DNA of 64,000 nucleotides from Phenylobacterium sp. (GTDB lineage: Bacteria; Pseudomonadota; Alphaproteobacteria; Caulobacterales; Caulobacteraceae), in contig NZ_SCTC01000003.1 in assembly GCF_004299445.1 (NCBI RefSeq), positions 62,001-126,000 on the forward strand, read 5' to 3'. Within the stretch, counting starts at the first letter, position 1. Each line of letters begins with the position of its first letter. The notes under the pieces are model-generated. The model saw only the letters and a program-made list of their open reading frames with translations, searched no databases and was not told the origin of the DNA. Shown here one piece after another: positions 8,481 through 18,283 of the stretch. The position numbers and the translations under genes were made by a program.

Positions 8481-8572
8481 ACCACGAACCACACGAACCG
8501 CATGAACCCGCAATTCTCGGAGAGGGCGGGCCGCTGGCAGGGTGTGTTCGTGTCGTTCGTGTGGTTCGTGGT
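8481..8572. repeat. 18-bp inverted repeat within the mcc operon
   Basis: Arms at 8481-8498 (ACCACGAACCACACGAAC) and 8555-8572 are perfect reverse complements. Each arm is built of roughly 9-bp units (CACGAACCA, CACGAACCG, CATGAACCC), and pairing continues imperfectly inwards for about 11 bp. The transcript between the two carboxylase genes could fold into a long hairpin with a loop of about 30-50 nt. It resembles intergenic REP-like repeats. Whether it recurs in the genome cannot be seen here. Confidence 0.8.
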
Positions 8573-8620
8573 TGAATCGAGCTGCGCCTACGGCGTGCAC
8601 GGCGATGGTCATATCGCGCC

Positions 8621-10209
<1,589 letters not shown>

Positions 10210-10213
<4 letters not shown>

Positions 10214-11376
10214 CCGCCGACCAGCTCCCGTCCGATGAGGAACCGCCGGATCTCGTTGGTGCCGGCGCCGATGTCATACAGCTTGGCGTCGCGCAGCAGG
10301 CGCTCCACCGGATAGTCCTTGGTGTAGCCCGCGCCGCCCAGCGCCTGGATGGCCTCCAGGCTGACCTTCACCGCGTTCTCGCTGGCCATCAGGATCGCGC
10401 CCGCCGCGTCGAACCGGGTGGTCATCCCCGCGTCGCAGGCTCTGGCCACCGCGTAGACGTAGGCGCGGGCCGAATTCAGGGCCACGTACATGTCGGCGAT
10501 CTTGCCCTGCATCAGCTGGAACGACCCGATCGGCTTTCCGAACTGCTTGCGCTCGCGCACGTACGGCAGGGTCACGTCCAGGCAGGCCTGCATGATGCCC
10601 AGCGGTCCCGCCGCCAGCACCGTGCGCTCATAGTCCAGGCCGCTCATGAGGATGCCGGCGCCGCCGCCGACCGGGCCCATGACGTTCTCCTCCGGAACCT
10701 CGCAGTCCTCGAACACCAGCTCGGCGGTGTCGGAGCCGCGCATGCCCATCTTGTCCAGCTTCTGGCTGACGCTGAAGCCCTTGAAGCCCTTCTCGATCAG
10801 GAACGTGGTGATGCCGCGCGAGGCGCCATCGGGATCGGTCTTGGCGTAGACCACCAGGGTGTCGGCGTGCGGCGCGTTGGTGATCCAGAACTTCGTGCCG
10901 TTCAGGATGTAGCGGTCGCCACGCTTTTCCGCCCGCAGGCGCATCGACACCACGTCCGAGCCCGAGCCGGCCTCGCTCATGGCCAGCGACCCCACATGCT
11001 CGCCGCTGATGAGCTTGGGCAGGTAGCGCCGCTTCTGATCGGGGGTGCCCCAGCGCCGCAACTGGTTCACGCAGAGGTTCGAGTGAGCTCCGTAGCTCAG
11101 GCCCACCGCCGCCGAGGCGCGCGAGACCTCCTCCATGGCCACCACGTGTTCGAGATAGCCCAGGCCCAGGCCGCCGAACTCTTCCTCCACCGTGATTCCG
11201 TGCAGGCCCAGCTCGCCCATCTGGGGCCACAGCTCGCGGGGGAAGGTGTTGGTCGCGTCGATCTCGGCCGCCAGCGGAGCGATCCGGTCGGACGCGAACC
11301 GCGCCGTGGTGTCGCGGATCATGTCCGCGCTCTCGCCGAGGCCAAACTCCAGCGTCGGTCCGTGGTTCGGGATCAT
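10210..11376 (-). CDS. ivd: Isovaleryl-CoA dehydrogenase
   Basis: This 388-residue FAD acyl-CoA dehydrogenase starts at [11 protein letters not shown] (ATG 11376-11374), the expected family N-terminus; the open frame extends another 98 codons upstream without similarity. Landmarks are [20 protein letters not shown] near residue 52, [15 protein letters not shown] near 130, [19 protein letters not shown] near 160 and [20 protein letters not shown] at the end. [15 protein letters not shown] near 245 holds the Glu that acts as catalytic base in isovaleryl-CoA dehydrogenases. It oxidises isovaleryl-CoA to 3-methylcrotonyl-CoA, the substrate of the two downstream genes. It is the first gene of the leucine operon, with a divergent LysR regulator 90 bp away. 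Confidence 0.92.
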
Positions 11377-11421
11377 GGGCGTCCTGCCTTGTGGGGCAGC
11401 CAGTCTAGGCTGCGCCGTACA

Positions 11422-11444
11422 TTCGGAAAAATTGTATTGTCGAA
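11422..11444. promoter_or_regulatory. Candidate LysR operator between ivd and its regulator
   Basis: TTCG and CGAA at 11422-11425 and 11441-11444 form an inverted repeat 15 nt apart, in the AT-rich centre (AAAAATTGTATTGT) of the 90-bp divergent promoter region. LysR regulators commonly bind a dyad of T-N11-A type in such places. The arms are short, so this is a suggestion only. Confidence 0.3.
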
Positions 11445-11466
11445 ACGCAGTGAATAGACATGGCCT

Positions 11467-12327
11467 ATGATAGACCGACATCACCTCCGCTATTTCCTGG
11501 CCGTGGTCGACGCCGGCAACTTCTCCAAGGCCGCCCGCCAGGTGAATGTGACCCAGCCGACGCTTTCGGTGGGCATCGCCAAGCTGGAGGCCAGCCTCGG
11601 GACGCGACTGTTCCTCCGGAACAACCAGCGTGTCCAGCTTACCGCCGACGGGGTCGCGTTGCTGGCCCACGCGCGCACCATCGAGGGCGAGTTCAACGCG
11701 CTGGAGACCCGGCTCGCCGATGCACGGCCCGCGCCGCTGCTACGGATCGGCGTCCTGTCCACCCTGCCCGGCCGCATCGCCGGCCTGCTGGTGGAGGCCA
11801 TCCGCGCCTCGGACGCGCCCGAGCCCATCGAGCTGGTGGAAGGCGCCGAACGCGATCTGGTCGCCCGGCTGCAGCGTGACCGTATCGACGTAGCCCTGAC
11901 GATCGTGCGCGACGGCGAGACCCGCTTCGCCACCGAGGTGCTGTTCGAGGAGGGCTATGGCGTCGCGCTGCCGACCTGGCACGAGCTGGCCGGACGCGCC
12001 GAGATCCGCGGCGAGATGCTGGCCGGGGAGACGATGATGGTGCGGCGGCAGTGCGAAGTGCTGGCCGAGACCAGCCGCTACTTCACCGAGCGCGGCGTGC
12101 GCCCGCGCTTCGCCTTCCGATCCACGAACGACGAGCGGGTGATGGCCCTGGTCCGCGCCGGCCTGGGGATCACCGTGGCGGCCGAGAGCTACGCCGACGA
12201 CGGCGTGGCCATTGTCGCTTTGGCCGGCTTCGGCCCCCGGCGCCGGATCGGGCTGGCTTTCCGTTCGCCGGAGGTCGCCGGCCGCGCTTCGACCGCCCTG
12301 ACCGCGCTCAGAGCGGTGACCGGCTAG
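11467..12327 (+). CDS. LysR-family transcriptional regulator
   Basis: A 286-residue LysR protein. The N-terminal winged helix-turn-helix is clear ([20 protein letters not shown], then [18 protein letters not shown]), followed by a periplasmic-binding-protein-like sensor domain from about residue 90. It is transcribed away from isovaleryl-CoA dehydrogenase across a 90-bp gap, the usual layout for a LysR protein that controls its neighbour. By inference it may respond to a leucine breakdown intermediate. Many proteobacteria use a MerR-type LiuR for this operon, so a LysR type here would be a departure if confirmed. Confidence 0.9.
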   Translation: MIDRHHLRYFLAVVDAGNFSKAARQVNVTQPTLSVGIAKLEASLGTRLFLRNNQRVQLTADGVALLAHARTIEGEFNALETRLADARPAPLLRIGVLSTLPGRIAGLLVEAIRASDAPEPIELVEGAERDLVARLQRDRIDVALTIVRDGETRFATEVLFEEGYGVALPTWHELAGRAEIRGEMLAGETMMVRRQCEVLAETSRYFTERGVRPRFAFRSTNDERVMALVRAGLGITVAAESYADDGVAIVALAGFGPRRRIGLAFRSPEVAGRASTALTALRAVTG

Positions 12328-12391
12328 ACCGCCCGCGCAGGCCCTTATCTTGCAGGCGCTTGGGTCAGTTGCGTCGAATGGAGACAGGGCC

Positions 12392-12580
12392 TTGGTCCGC
12401 TGGAAACGATTAGCGCCCTTCTTCCTGTTGGGACCGATCTCCGGCCCGCTCACCGCGGGCGTCGTGTTCAACCTGCGCGAAGGCCGTCCGGTGCTGGCGG
12501 CGATGTACGCGGTGGCGCTGGTCGAGTTGACCCTGCTCCTGCCTGTGATCGTAGCAACGCTGGGCCTGAAACTGATCTGA
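12392..12580 (+). CDS. Small membrane protein, 62 aa
   Basis: The proposed start is TTG at 12392 (MVRWKRLAPFFLLGPISGPL), with GGAGACAGG about 7 nt upstream; an ATG at 12350 in frame has no such site. Two hydrophobic stretches, about residues 8-26 and 34-58, predict a two-helix inner membrane protein with a short charged loop (NLREGRPV). I do not recognise the family. It lies 64 bp after the LysR stop and 51 bp before the CPBP protease start, on the same strand as both. Confidence 0.55.
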   Translation: MVRWKRLAPFFLLGPISGPLTAGVVFNLREGRPVLAAMYAVALVELTLLLPVIVATLGLKLI

Positions 12581-12631
12581 CGCCTCGTCAGTAAGGAAAC
12601 TTGCAGGAAGCCTGCGCTATGGTGGCGCGAC

Positions 12632-13618
12632 ATGGCTGACGCGCTCCCCAGGCCCAAGGGCTTTGCATTCCTGGAAACGACCAGCGCGGTCGAGCGCGGC
12701 CTGCCTCACGCCGTCGTGACGCTGGCGCTGGGCGGGCTGGCCGGCCTGGCCGCCGCCTTCGTCGTCGCCTTACTGGTGACGCTGGTCGGCGCGGGGGTCG
12801 CCTCGGGCTCCGGCGACCTCGGCTACGCCACCGCCGTCGACCTCCTGGCCAAGGGCGAGTGGCCGGCGCGAACCCTGGGCACCTACGCCTACGAACTCGC
12901 CATGGTGGGCGGGGCTTCGATCGCCGCGGCCGCCGCCTTCATCGGCGTCGCCGCGCGGCGGGCCGGACGGCCGATCCGCACCTTCCTCACCACCGCGCCC
13001 CGCTTCCGCTGGCGGCACGCACTCGTGGGCCTCGCCATCTTTCTCCCGGTCGTCGCGGCCGAAATCTGGCTGTCCGGCCTGGTCAATCCCTCCGACGACA
13101 CGGCGCCGCTGGCGGCCCCGGGCGCGTCGTTCCAGGACAGGCTGGTCTACATTGGCGCCGCCGTGGGGTTCCTGTGGTGCGCGGCGCTGGCGGAAGAGAT
13201 CCTGTTCCGCGGCTGGCTGATGCAGCAGACTCGGGCGCTGACCCGCAGCCTGATCGCGGTGCTCGTGATCAACGCCGTCGCCTTCTCCCTGGCGCATGGC
13301 GACCTGACCTTGGGCGGCTTCGTGACCCGTCTGGCCCTGGGCGCCGGCTGGGCCTGGATCGTGCTGCGGCTGGGCGGCGTGGAGTTCACGGCGGGGGCCC
13401 ATCTGGCCAACAACCTGGGCATCGCGCTCCTGGCCCAGCCCGTGCTGTTGACCGTCTCTGAGCCGGAACCCTTCGACCCGCTGTCGGTGGCCCTCCAGAT
13501 CGGCACCACGGGCGCGCTGGTCCTGGGGGTGGAGTGGTGGGTCCGGCGCAAGTCCACGTCTGGCGTCGACCTCGGCGACTGCGGCGCGGCATCTTCGCCG
13601 CCGCCCGCGCGAACCTGA
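12632..13618 (+). CDS. CPBP-family intramembrane glutamic endopeptidase
   Basis: A 328-residue polytopic membrane protein of the CPBP (Abi/CAAX) family. The signature AEEILFRGWLMQQ near residue 188 supplies the conserved EExxxR, and a second motif, AFSLAHGDL near 217, contributes the His of the active site; a further Asn-rich helix (GAHLANNLGIALL) follows. About seven hydrophobic segments can be counted. Members cleave within the membrane or process prenylated substrates, and several bacterial ones serve in bacteriocin immunity or stress. No substrate can be assigned. The N-terminal 30 residues are soluble, and the C-terminal tail after the last helix is polar. Confidence 0.88.
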   Translation: MADALPRPKGFAFLETTSAVERGLPHAVVTLALGGLAGLAAAFVVALLVTLVGAGVASGSGDLGYATAVDLLAKGEWPARTLGTYAYELAMVGGASIAAAAAFIGVAARRAGRPIRTFLTTAPRFRWRHALVGLAIFLPVVAAEIWLSGLVNPSDDTAPLAAPGASFQDRLVYIGAAVGFLWCAALAEEILFRGWLMQQTRALTRSLIAVLVINAVAFSLAHGDLTLGGFVTRLALGAGWAWIVLRLGGVEFTAGAHLANNLGIALLAQPVLLTVSEPEPFDPLSVALQIGTTGALVLGVEWWVRRKSTSGVDLGDCGAASSPPPART

Positions 13619-13637
13619 GCCTCCCGGACCGCACGAC

Positions 13638-14489
13638 CTACGCCAAGTCCAGCCGCATCCACGCAACCGCGGTCTGGTTCGGACCCAGGCTCCAAACGCC
13701 GTTGTTCTCGGGAGCAGCCATATTCAGCGCGTTAGGCGCGTGGCTGACGGGCTCCACACAGAAGTAGGCTTCGCTCGGCGGGGCGTACACATGTAGCCAC
13801 CGTAGAGACTTCGAGGCCGAGAGGCGCAGCATGGGCTTACCGGGCCCCAGATCAATCGCAGCCTCGCGGCTCCAGCCGGTATGGCAGTGGTCGAGCGGCG
13901 CGCCCGAGCGCACCGGCCGGTTCGTCCAGGCGGGCGCTTGGACCTCGTGCGTCGGAAGCAGATCGTCCGAGGTTTCCCAGAGTCCCGAGACGCCCGTGGT
14001 CATCCGCGCTGTGGCGCTATCGGGGAAGTAGGGGTGGAAGCCAAGACCGAACGGCCCCGGCGCGTCGTCCAGGTTGGTCACCGACAACGTCAGGCTCAGA
14101 CCACCAGGACTCAGATGGACGTGCTGCGCGGCGCGATATCGCCACGGCCATGCGCTGGCCTGTGGAGAGAACGCCAGCATCGCCGAGGACTCATCGGTTG
14201 CGTCGATCATCCAGGCCCCGCACCAGCCCTCGCCGTGCAGGGGGTGCCGCTGGTCCTCCCGGCTGAGGGGCAGGTCGCCCGTGCGTCCGCCCCATGTGAA
14301 CCGACCCTCCGCGATGCGGTTGGCGAACGGGACCAGGGGGAAGCAGGCCGCTTGCAGCACGTCCGACGAGCCTGCCGGCGCCGGCCGCAGAAGGTCGATG
14401 TCTCCGAACCTGAGGCTCAGCAGGGCGCCACCCAGACCCGGCGCGAGCGTGGCGCGGAGTGCGCCGTGACGGAGCTCCAAGATGGCCAT
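13638..14489 (-). CDS. Aldose 1-epimerase family protein
   Basis: A 283-residue galactose mutarotase-like beta-sandwich protein. ACFPLVPFANRIAEGRFTWG near residue 50 matches the substrate-pocket Asn-Arg motif of aldose epimerases, QRHPLHGEGW near 82 gives the first catalytic His, and GLGFHPYFPDSA near 150 gives the second. The base is expected to be the Glu in YFCVEPVSHAPN near 253. It interconverts alpha and beta forms of a hexose in the cytosol or periplasm; no signal peptide is evident. It is divergent from the AraC regulator at 14615, which might control sugar metabolism, though nothing else nearby supports this. Confidence 0.9.
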   Translation of the reverse strand: MAILELRHGALRATLAPGLGGALLSLRFGDIDLLRPAPAGSSDVLQAACFPLVPFANRIAEGRFTWGGRTGDLPLSREDQRHPLHGEGWCGAWMIDATDESSAMLAFSPQASAWPWRYRAAQHVHLSPGGLSLTLSVTNLDDAPGPFGLGFHPYFPDSATARMTTGVSGLWETSDDLLPTHEVQAPAWTNRPVRSGAPLDHCHTGWSREAAIDLGPGKPMLRLSASKSLRWLHVYAPPSEAYFCVEPVSHAPNALNMAAPENNGVWSLGPNQTAVAWMRLDLA

Positions 14490-14614
14490 GTCGCCAATCT
14501 TCCCCAGCGCTGAGGAGAACGCCAGCGAGGTTACAAACGATTAATGCAAGCTACCTTGCGTCATACCATAGCTGTGGCTTACCCATTGTCGTGAGGGACC
14601 CTGCAGGCGCCGCC

Positions 14615-15664
14615 ATGCTGATCACCAACATCAAGAACGACGACGCCGTCAGCCGAACGACCGTCGGAGCCGGCTATGCCAGGGGCCTCCTCAACCTCGC
14701 CGTCGCCAAGGGCGCCAACCGCGCGCAGTTGCTGGCCCGGGCCGGCATCCGCGCCGACGACCTTGAAGACCAGGACAATCGCATCCCCATGGGCAACTAC
14801 GTGGCCCTGATGCGCAGCGGCCAAGCGCTTGCCGCCGACCCGGCCCTGGCCCTGCACTATGGCGAGGCGATGGATCTGTCCGAGCTGTCCGTTGTGGGCC
14901 TGATCGCACGGGCCTCCGACAACATGACCGAGGCCCTCGCCCAGCTGAACCGCTATGGCCGATTGGTCGTCGAGGTCGAAGGCATCGGGTTCGAGAACCG
15001 CTTCCAGATGCGCAAGGACGCCGAGGGCCTCTGGCTGGTCGACACCCGCAAGAACGCCAACGAGTTCCCGGAACTCACTGAAAGCACCTTCGCGCGCATG
15101 ATCTGCGGCAGCCGCGAGTTCGGCGACGGCTCGCGGCCCTTCGTGAAGGCGGTCCGCGTCACCCACCCGCGACCGGCGCATGTCGACGCCTACGAGCGCG
15201 TCCTGCGGGCGCCCGTGACCTTCGACGCGCACGAGAACAGCATGCTGGTCGACGAGGTGTGGCAGGACTTCAAGGTCGCCCGCGCCAGCCGCTATGTATT
15301 CGGCATCTTCAGCGAGCACGCCGAGCGGCTGCTGGCCGAACTGGAGACGGCCCGGACGGTGCGCGGCCAGGTCGAGGCCCACGCCATCCCCATGCTGCAC
15401 ACCGGCGAACTGGGCGTCGATGTCATCGCCGGGAAGATGGGGCTGTCGCGCCAGACCCTCTATCGCAAGCTCAAGGCCGAAGGCGTCACCTTCGAAGGTC
15501 TGCTGGACGACCTGCGCCACCGCATGGCGCTCCACTACCTCGACGGTCAGAAGGTGTCCGTGAACGAGACCGCCTACCTGGTGGGCTTCTCCGAACCCAG
15601 CGCCTTCTCGCGCGCCTTCAAACGCTGGACCGGCCGCAGCCCACGCCATCGCGCCGCCGCCTGA
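14615..15664 (+). CDS. AraC-family regulator with Arabinose_bd N-domain
   Basis: This 349-residue regulator starts at MLITNIKNDDAV (ATG 14615); earlier in-frame codons read as non-coding. The N-terminal 200 residues match the Arabinose_bd-type domain found in OruR/ToxR-like AraC proteins (RIPMGNYVALMRSGQALA, then GLIARASDNMTEALAQLNRY). The C-terminal double helix-turn-helix is clear: DVIAGKMGLSRQTLYRKLKA and the terminal AYLVGFSEPSAFSRAFKRW. Such regulators usually activate catabolic genes in response to a small molecule. It diverges from the aldose epimerase gene, with 125 bp between the starts. Its target is unknown. Confidence 0.9.
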   Translation: MLITNIKNDDAVSRTTVGAGYARGLLNLAVAKGANRAQLLARAGIRADDLEDQDNRIPMGNYVALMRSGQALAADPALALHYGEAMDLSELSVVGLIARASDNMTEALAQLNRYGRLVVEVEGIGFENRFQMRKDAEGLWLVDTRKNANEFPELTESTFARMICGSREFGDGSRPFVKAVRVTHPRPAHVDAYERVLRAPVTFDAHENSMLVDEVWQDFKVARASRYVFGIFSEHAERLLAELETARTVRGQVEAHAIPMLHTGELGVDVIAGKMGLSRQTLYRKLKAEGVTFEGLLDDLRHRMALHYLDGQKVSVNETAYLVGFSEPSAFSRAFKRWTGRSPRHRAAA

Positions 15665-15743
15665 TCGCAGAAAAAAATCGCGCCGCTCAACCCTGTTCGT
15701 CGCGCGGCGGCGTAGTTCGTCATGTGAGGCCCAGGAGCCGTGC

Positions 15744-15833
15744 ATGATGAAGAGAGAAAGCCCGGTCGCGCCCGGCCGACCGCGAATGCTCCCCACGGAC
15801 GGTCGCGCGACCGATCCGCCGCGTGGGTCCTAG
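15744..15833 (+). CDS. Possible 29-codon leader peptide upstream of the sigma factor
   Basis: ATG ATG at 15744 is preceded by AGGAG with 6 nt spacing, a better ribosome-binding site than the sigma-factor gene itself shows. The frame (MMKRESPVAPGRPRM, arginine and proline rich) ends at TAG 15831-15833, 35 bp before the sigma-factor start and in a different frame. It may be a translated leader or chance. Nothing else supports it. Confidence 0.2.
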   Translation: MMKRESPVAPGRPRMLPTDGRATDPPRGS

Positions 15834-15868
15834 GACGACAGGCGGTGGGGCAGGTAGGCTCGGCCTTG

Positions 15869-16447
15869 ATGGATCTGGACGAACCGGACGACGGCGCCCT
15901 GCTCCGCGCGCACCGCGCGGGGGATGCGCAGGCGTTCGGTCGCCTCTACGACCGACATGATCGCGCCGGCTTCCATTTCATCCGACGCCTGCTGGGCGCA
16001 GCCCATGTTGACGCCGCCGAGGACCTGCACCAGGAGACCTGGATCGCGGTGGCGCGGAATGCGGCGTCCTTCGACGCCGCCCGATCCGCATTTCCAGCCT
16101 GGCTCTACACGATCGCCCGCAACAAGGTCTGGGACCACTTCCGCCGCCAGAAGGTGGCTGTCCTGTCTTCTGCGCAGGAGGACGCGGCCATGATGGTCCC
16201 CGATCCCGGCCAGTCGCCGCTGGAACAGGTGCAGTCACGGGAGCTCGCCCAGGAGATCGTCTCCGCCGTCGACGCTTTGCCCCTGGAGCAGCGCGGCGTT
16301 TTCATCCTGTTCGCCCAGTCGGGGCTGTCGCTGGAGGAGATCGCCCAGGTGACGGGCGCCACGTTCGAGACCGTGAAGAGCCGCCTGCGCTACGCCCGAT
16401 CGAAGCTTCGCGAATCCCTGGCGGGAGAGAGGTCGGCCCATGTCTGA
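15869..16447 (+). CDS. ECF-type RNA polymerase sigma factor
   Basis: A 192-residue sigma-70 family protein with regions 2 and 4 only. Region 2 includes GDAQAFGRLYDRHDRA, EDLHQETWIAVARN and AFPAWLYTIARNKVWDHFRR; region 4 includes LPLEQRGVFILFAQSGLSLE and GATFETVKSRLRYARSKLR. MDLDEPDDGALL at 15869 is the usual ECF N-terminus; the frame is open 43 codons further to a GTG. The stop overlaps the start of the next gene by 8 bp, the standard ECF plus membrane partner arrangement. That partner is probably the regulator or effector of this sigma factor. Which genes it controls is not visible. Confidence 0.9.
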   Translation: MDLDEPDDGALLRAHRAGDAQAFGRLYDRHDRAGFHFIRRLLGAAHVDAAEDLHQETWIAVARNAASFDAARSAFPAWLYTIARNKVWDHFRRQKVAVLSSAQEDAAMMVPDPGQSPLEQVQSRELAQEIVSAVDALPLEQRGVFILFAQSGLSLEEIAQVTGATFETVKSRLRYARSKLRESLAGERSAHV

Positions 16448-17378
16448 GCGCGACACCGACCCGATGGACACGGCCTACGTCCAGGCCGAGAGCGTGCTTG
16501 AGGACGACGCCGCCCGCGCCGCGCGCCGCGCCAGGGTGCTGGCCGCCGTGGCCGAGACCGCTGTCACGCCAACGGCCGAGCCAGCTCCGTCCCGTACGGG
16601 GTGGCGTCATGGCGGCTGGCTGGTCGCCGCGAGCGTGGCGGCGGTGAGCGTGTTCGTCGCCGTGCAGATCAACCCGCCTCCAGTCTTCGAGCGGCCGATC
16701 ACGCCGACGCCCGCGCCGCCAACCGCCCAGCAGCCTCCGCGGGAGTCGCCGCCGCCTGCGGTCGACCCTACGCCGCAGAGGCTCGCATCGGGGCCGCCCG
16801 CGGTCGTCGCCCCGAAACCTGTGCCCAAGCCGAGCGGACCGTCGCTCAGCACCGCACCCGTGGCCGCGCCCGTTGAAGCTCGCGAGCCCGAAATCGCGGC
16901 TCTGCCGGCGCCCGCGCCGCCGCCGCCTCCCCCGTTGGCCGCTGCGATGGAACGTCGGATGCCCCCAGCCCGGGAGCCTAGGCAGGTCTCGGCGCCCGCC
17001 CGCGCCCGGGGCGGGACACAAGCGTCGGACATGGCAAGCAAGTCAGTGATCGAAGAACTCGTGGTCACGGGAGCCCGGATCGAGTCCGCGAGTTCGCCGG
17101 CCGCGCTGGCCCAGCAACTCCGCGACGCCGCAGCTGCCGGTCAGTCGCGGCAGCTTGCGATCCTGCTGGCTCGCGACGTGCCGATCGACGGCGTGGACGA
17201 CGACGGCGAAACGGCGCTGATGAAGGCCGTCCAGGCCCGTCAGCTCGACGCCGTGGCGTTCCTGCGCCGCCGCGGCGCCGATCTGGACCTCAAGAACAAC
17301 GAGGGCCGATCCGTCCGTGACATGGCCGCCAAGCTGGCCGACCCAGCGTTGGACAAGGCGCTCGGCCTGAACCGCTAG
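16440..17378 (+). CDS. Membrane-anchored proline-rich protein with TonB-box-like motif and ankyrin repeats
   Basis: A 312-residue protein coupled to the ECF sigma factor by an 8-bp overlap. Residues 1-57 are cytoplasmic, acidic then basic, and could hold an anti-sigma segment though no zinc-finger HxxxCxxC is present. Residues about 58-77 form one membrane helix. Residues 79-195 are rich in Pro, Ala and Pro-Lys pairs, the kind of periplasm-spanning linker seen in TonB. Residues 204-214 read IEELVVTGARI, almost the TonB box and plug start of TonB-dependent receptors. Residues about 222-312 form ankyrin-type repeats (DGETALMKAVQARQLDAVAF, RRRGADLDLKNNEGRSV). I infer an anti-sigma or signalling protein in contact with TonB. 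The arrangement is unusual and the function untested. Confidence 0.75.
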   Translation: MSERDTDPMDTAYVQAESVLEDDAARAARRARVLAAVAETAVTPTAEPAPSRTGWRHGGWLVAASVAAVSVFVAVQINPPPVFERPITPTPAPPTAQQPPRESPPPAVDPTPQRLASGPPAVVAPKPVPKPSGPSLSTAPVAAPVEAREPEIAALPAPAPPPPPPLAAAMERRMPPAREPRQVSAPARARGGTQASDMASKSVIEELVVTGARIESASSPAALAQQLRDAAAAGQSRQLAILLARDVPIDGVDDDGETALMKAVQARQLDAVAFLRRRGADLDLKNNEGRSVRDMAAKLADPALDKALGLNR

Positions 17379-17426
17379 CCGCCACATTACGACAGCTTAA
17401 CTGGCCGGCGGCGAAAAGCCGATTCA

Positions 17427-17450
17427 TAGTAGTAGTCATGACTACTATTA
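17427..17450. promoter_or_regulatory. Palindrome spanning the start codon of the TrmB-like gene
   Basis: TAGTAGTCATGACTACTA at 17430-17447 is a perfect 18-bp palindrome, and two more pairs match after one mismatch, giving 24 bp. The ATG of the regulator (17438-17440) sits at its centre. A dimeric regulator bound here would cover the translation start and probably the transcription start. I take it as an autoregulatory operator of the adjacent helix-turn-helix gene. Confidence 0.7.
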
Positions 17451-18253
17451 CACCTGCCGCGGCACTTCTGGACCTTGGCTTCACCGAAATCGAGGCGCTT
17501 GTGTTCTGCGAGCTCACGCGCCTGGGGCCGTCTACCGGCTACCGTTTGGCCAAGGCGGTGGGCAAGGCGGCGGCCAACACCTACCAGGCCCTCGACGCGC
17601 TTTCCCAGAAGGGCGCCGTGTTGGTCGACGAGGGCGAGTCCAAGGTGTGGCGGGCCGTACCGGCCGCCGAACTGATCGCCGCGCTGCAGGCCCGCTTCGA
17701 GCATCGGAGCCAGACGGCGCTGTCGGCGCTGCAGTCCCTCAAAGCCCCTGAGGCCGAGGCGCGGCTCTATGCGCTGAAGACCCCCGACCAGGTGCTGGCC
17801 CGCGCCCGCGCCATGATCGCCGCGGCCCGCGAGGTGATCCTGTTCGACCTGTTCCCCCAACCCTTCGCGGCGCTTGAGCCGGACCTCGCCCGCGCCGCGA
17901 CCCAGGGCGTGCGCGTGGTGGGCCAGATCTATGAGCCCCAGGCGACCACCGTCGCGGCGGTGCTCCAGAAGACGGCGCCCTCGCAACTGGCCGCCTGGCC
18001 CGGCCTGCAGGTGACGATTGTCGCCGACGCACGCGAGCATCTGACGGCCCTCATCTCCCGCGACGGCGAGCGATGTCGCCACGGCGCCTGGAGCGACAGC
18101 GTCTACCTGGCCTGCATCCAGCATTCGGGCCTGGCGGCCGAGATCGTCCTGGGCGCCCAGGGACTGGGCCAGCCCCTGCCCTTCGACCCCACGTTGTTCG
18201 GATCGCGGCCGCCGGGCCTGGACGACCTGACCGGCCCCGTGTTCGCCGACTGA
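17438..18253 (+). CDS. TrmB-like helix-turn-helix transcriptional regulator
   Basis: A 271-residue protein with a TrmB-type winged helix at the N-terminus: LLDLGFTEIEALVFCELTRL, GYRLAKAVGKAAANTYQALD and KGAVLVDEGESKVWRAVPA. The middle is a helical linker (HRSQTALSALQSL), and the C-terminal half begins AREVILFDLFPQPFAALEPD, like the PLD-fold sensor region of many TrmB relatives. No catalytic HKD motif is left. The start ATG is at the centre of a 24-bp palindrome, and the aspartyl protease gene begins 30 bp after its stop, so the two form an operon that is probably self-controlled. Classical TrmB proteins sense sugars; the ligand here is unknown. Confidence 0.82.
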   Translation: MTTITPAAALLDLGFTEIEALVFCELTRLGPSTGYRLAKAVGKAAANTYQALDALSQKGAVLVDEGESKVWRAVPAAELIAALQARFEHRSQTALSALQSLKAPEAEARLYALKTPDQVLARARAMIAAAREVILFDLFPQPFAALEPDLARAATQGVRVVGQIYEPQATTVAAVLQKTAPSQLAAWPGLQVTIVADAREHLTALISRDGERCRHGAWSDSVYLACIQHSGLAAEIVLGAQGLGQPLPFDPTLFGSRPPGLDDLTGPVFAD

Positions 18254-18283
18254 ACCTCCCCCCAGCCTCCCCCGGGATACGCC

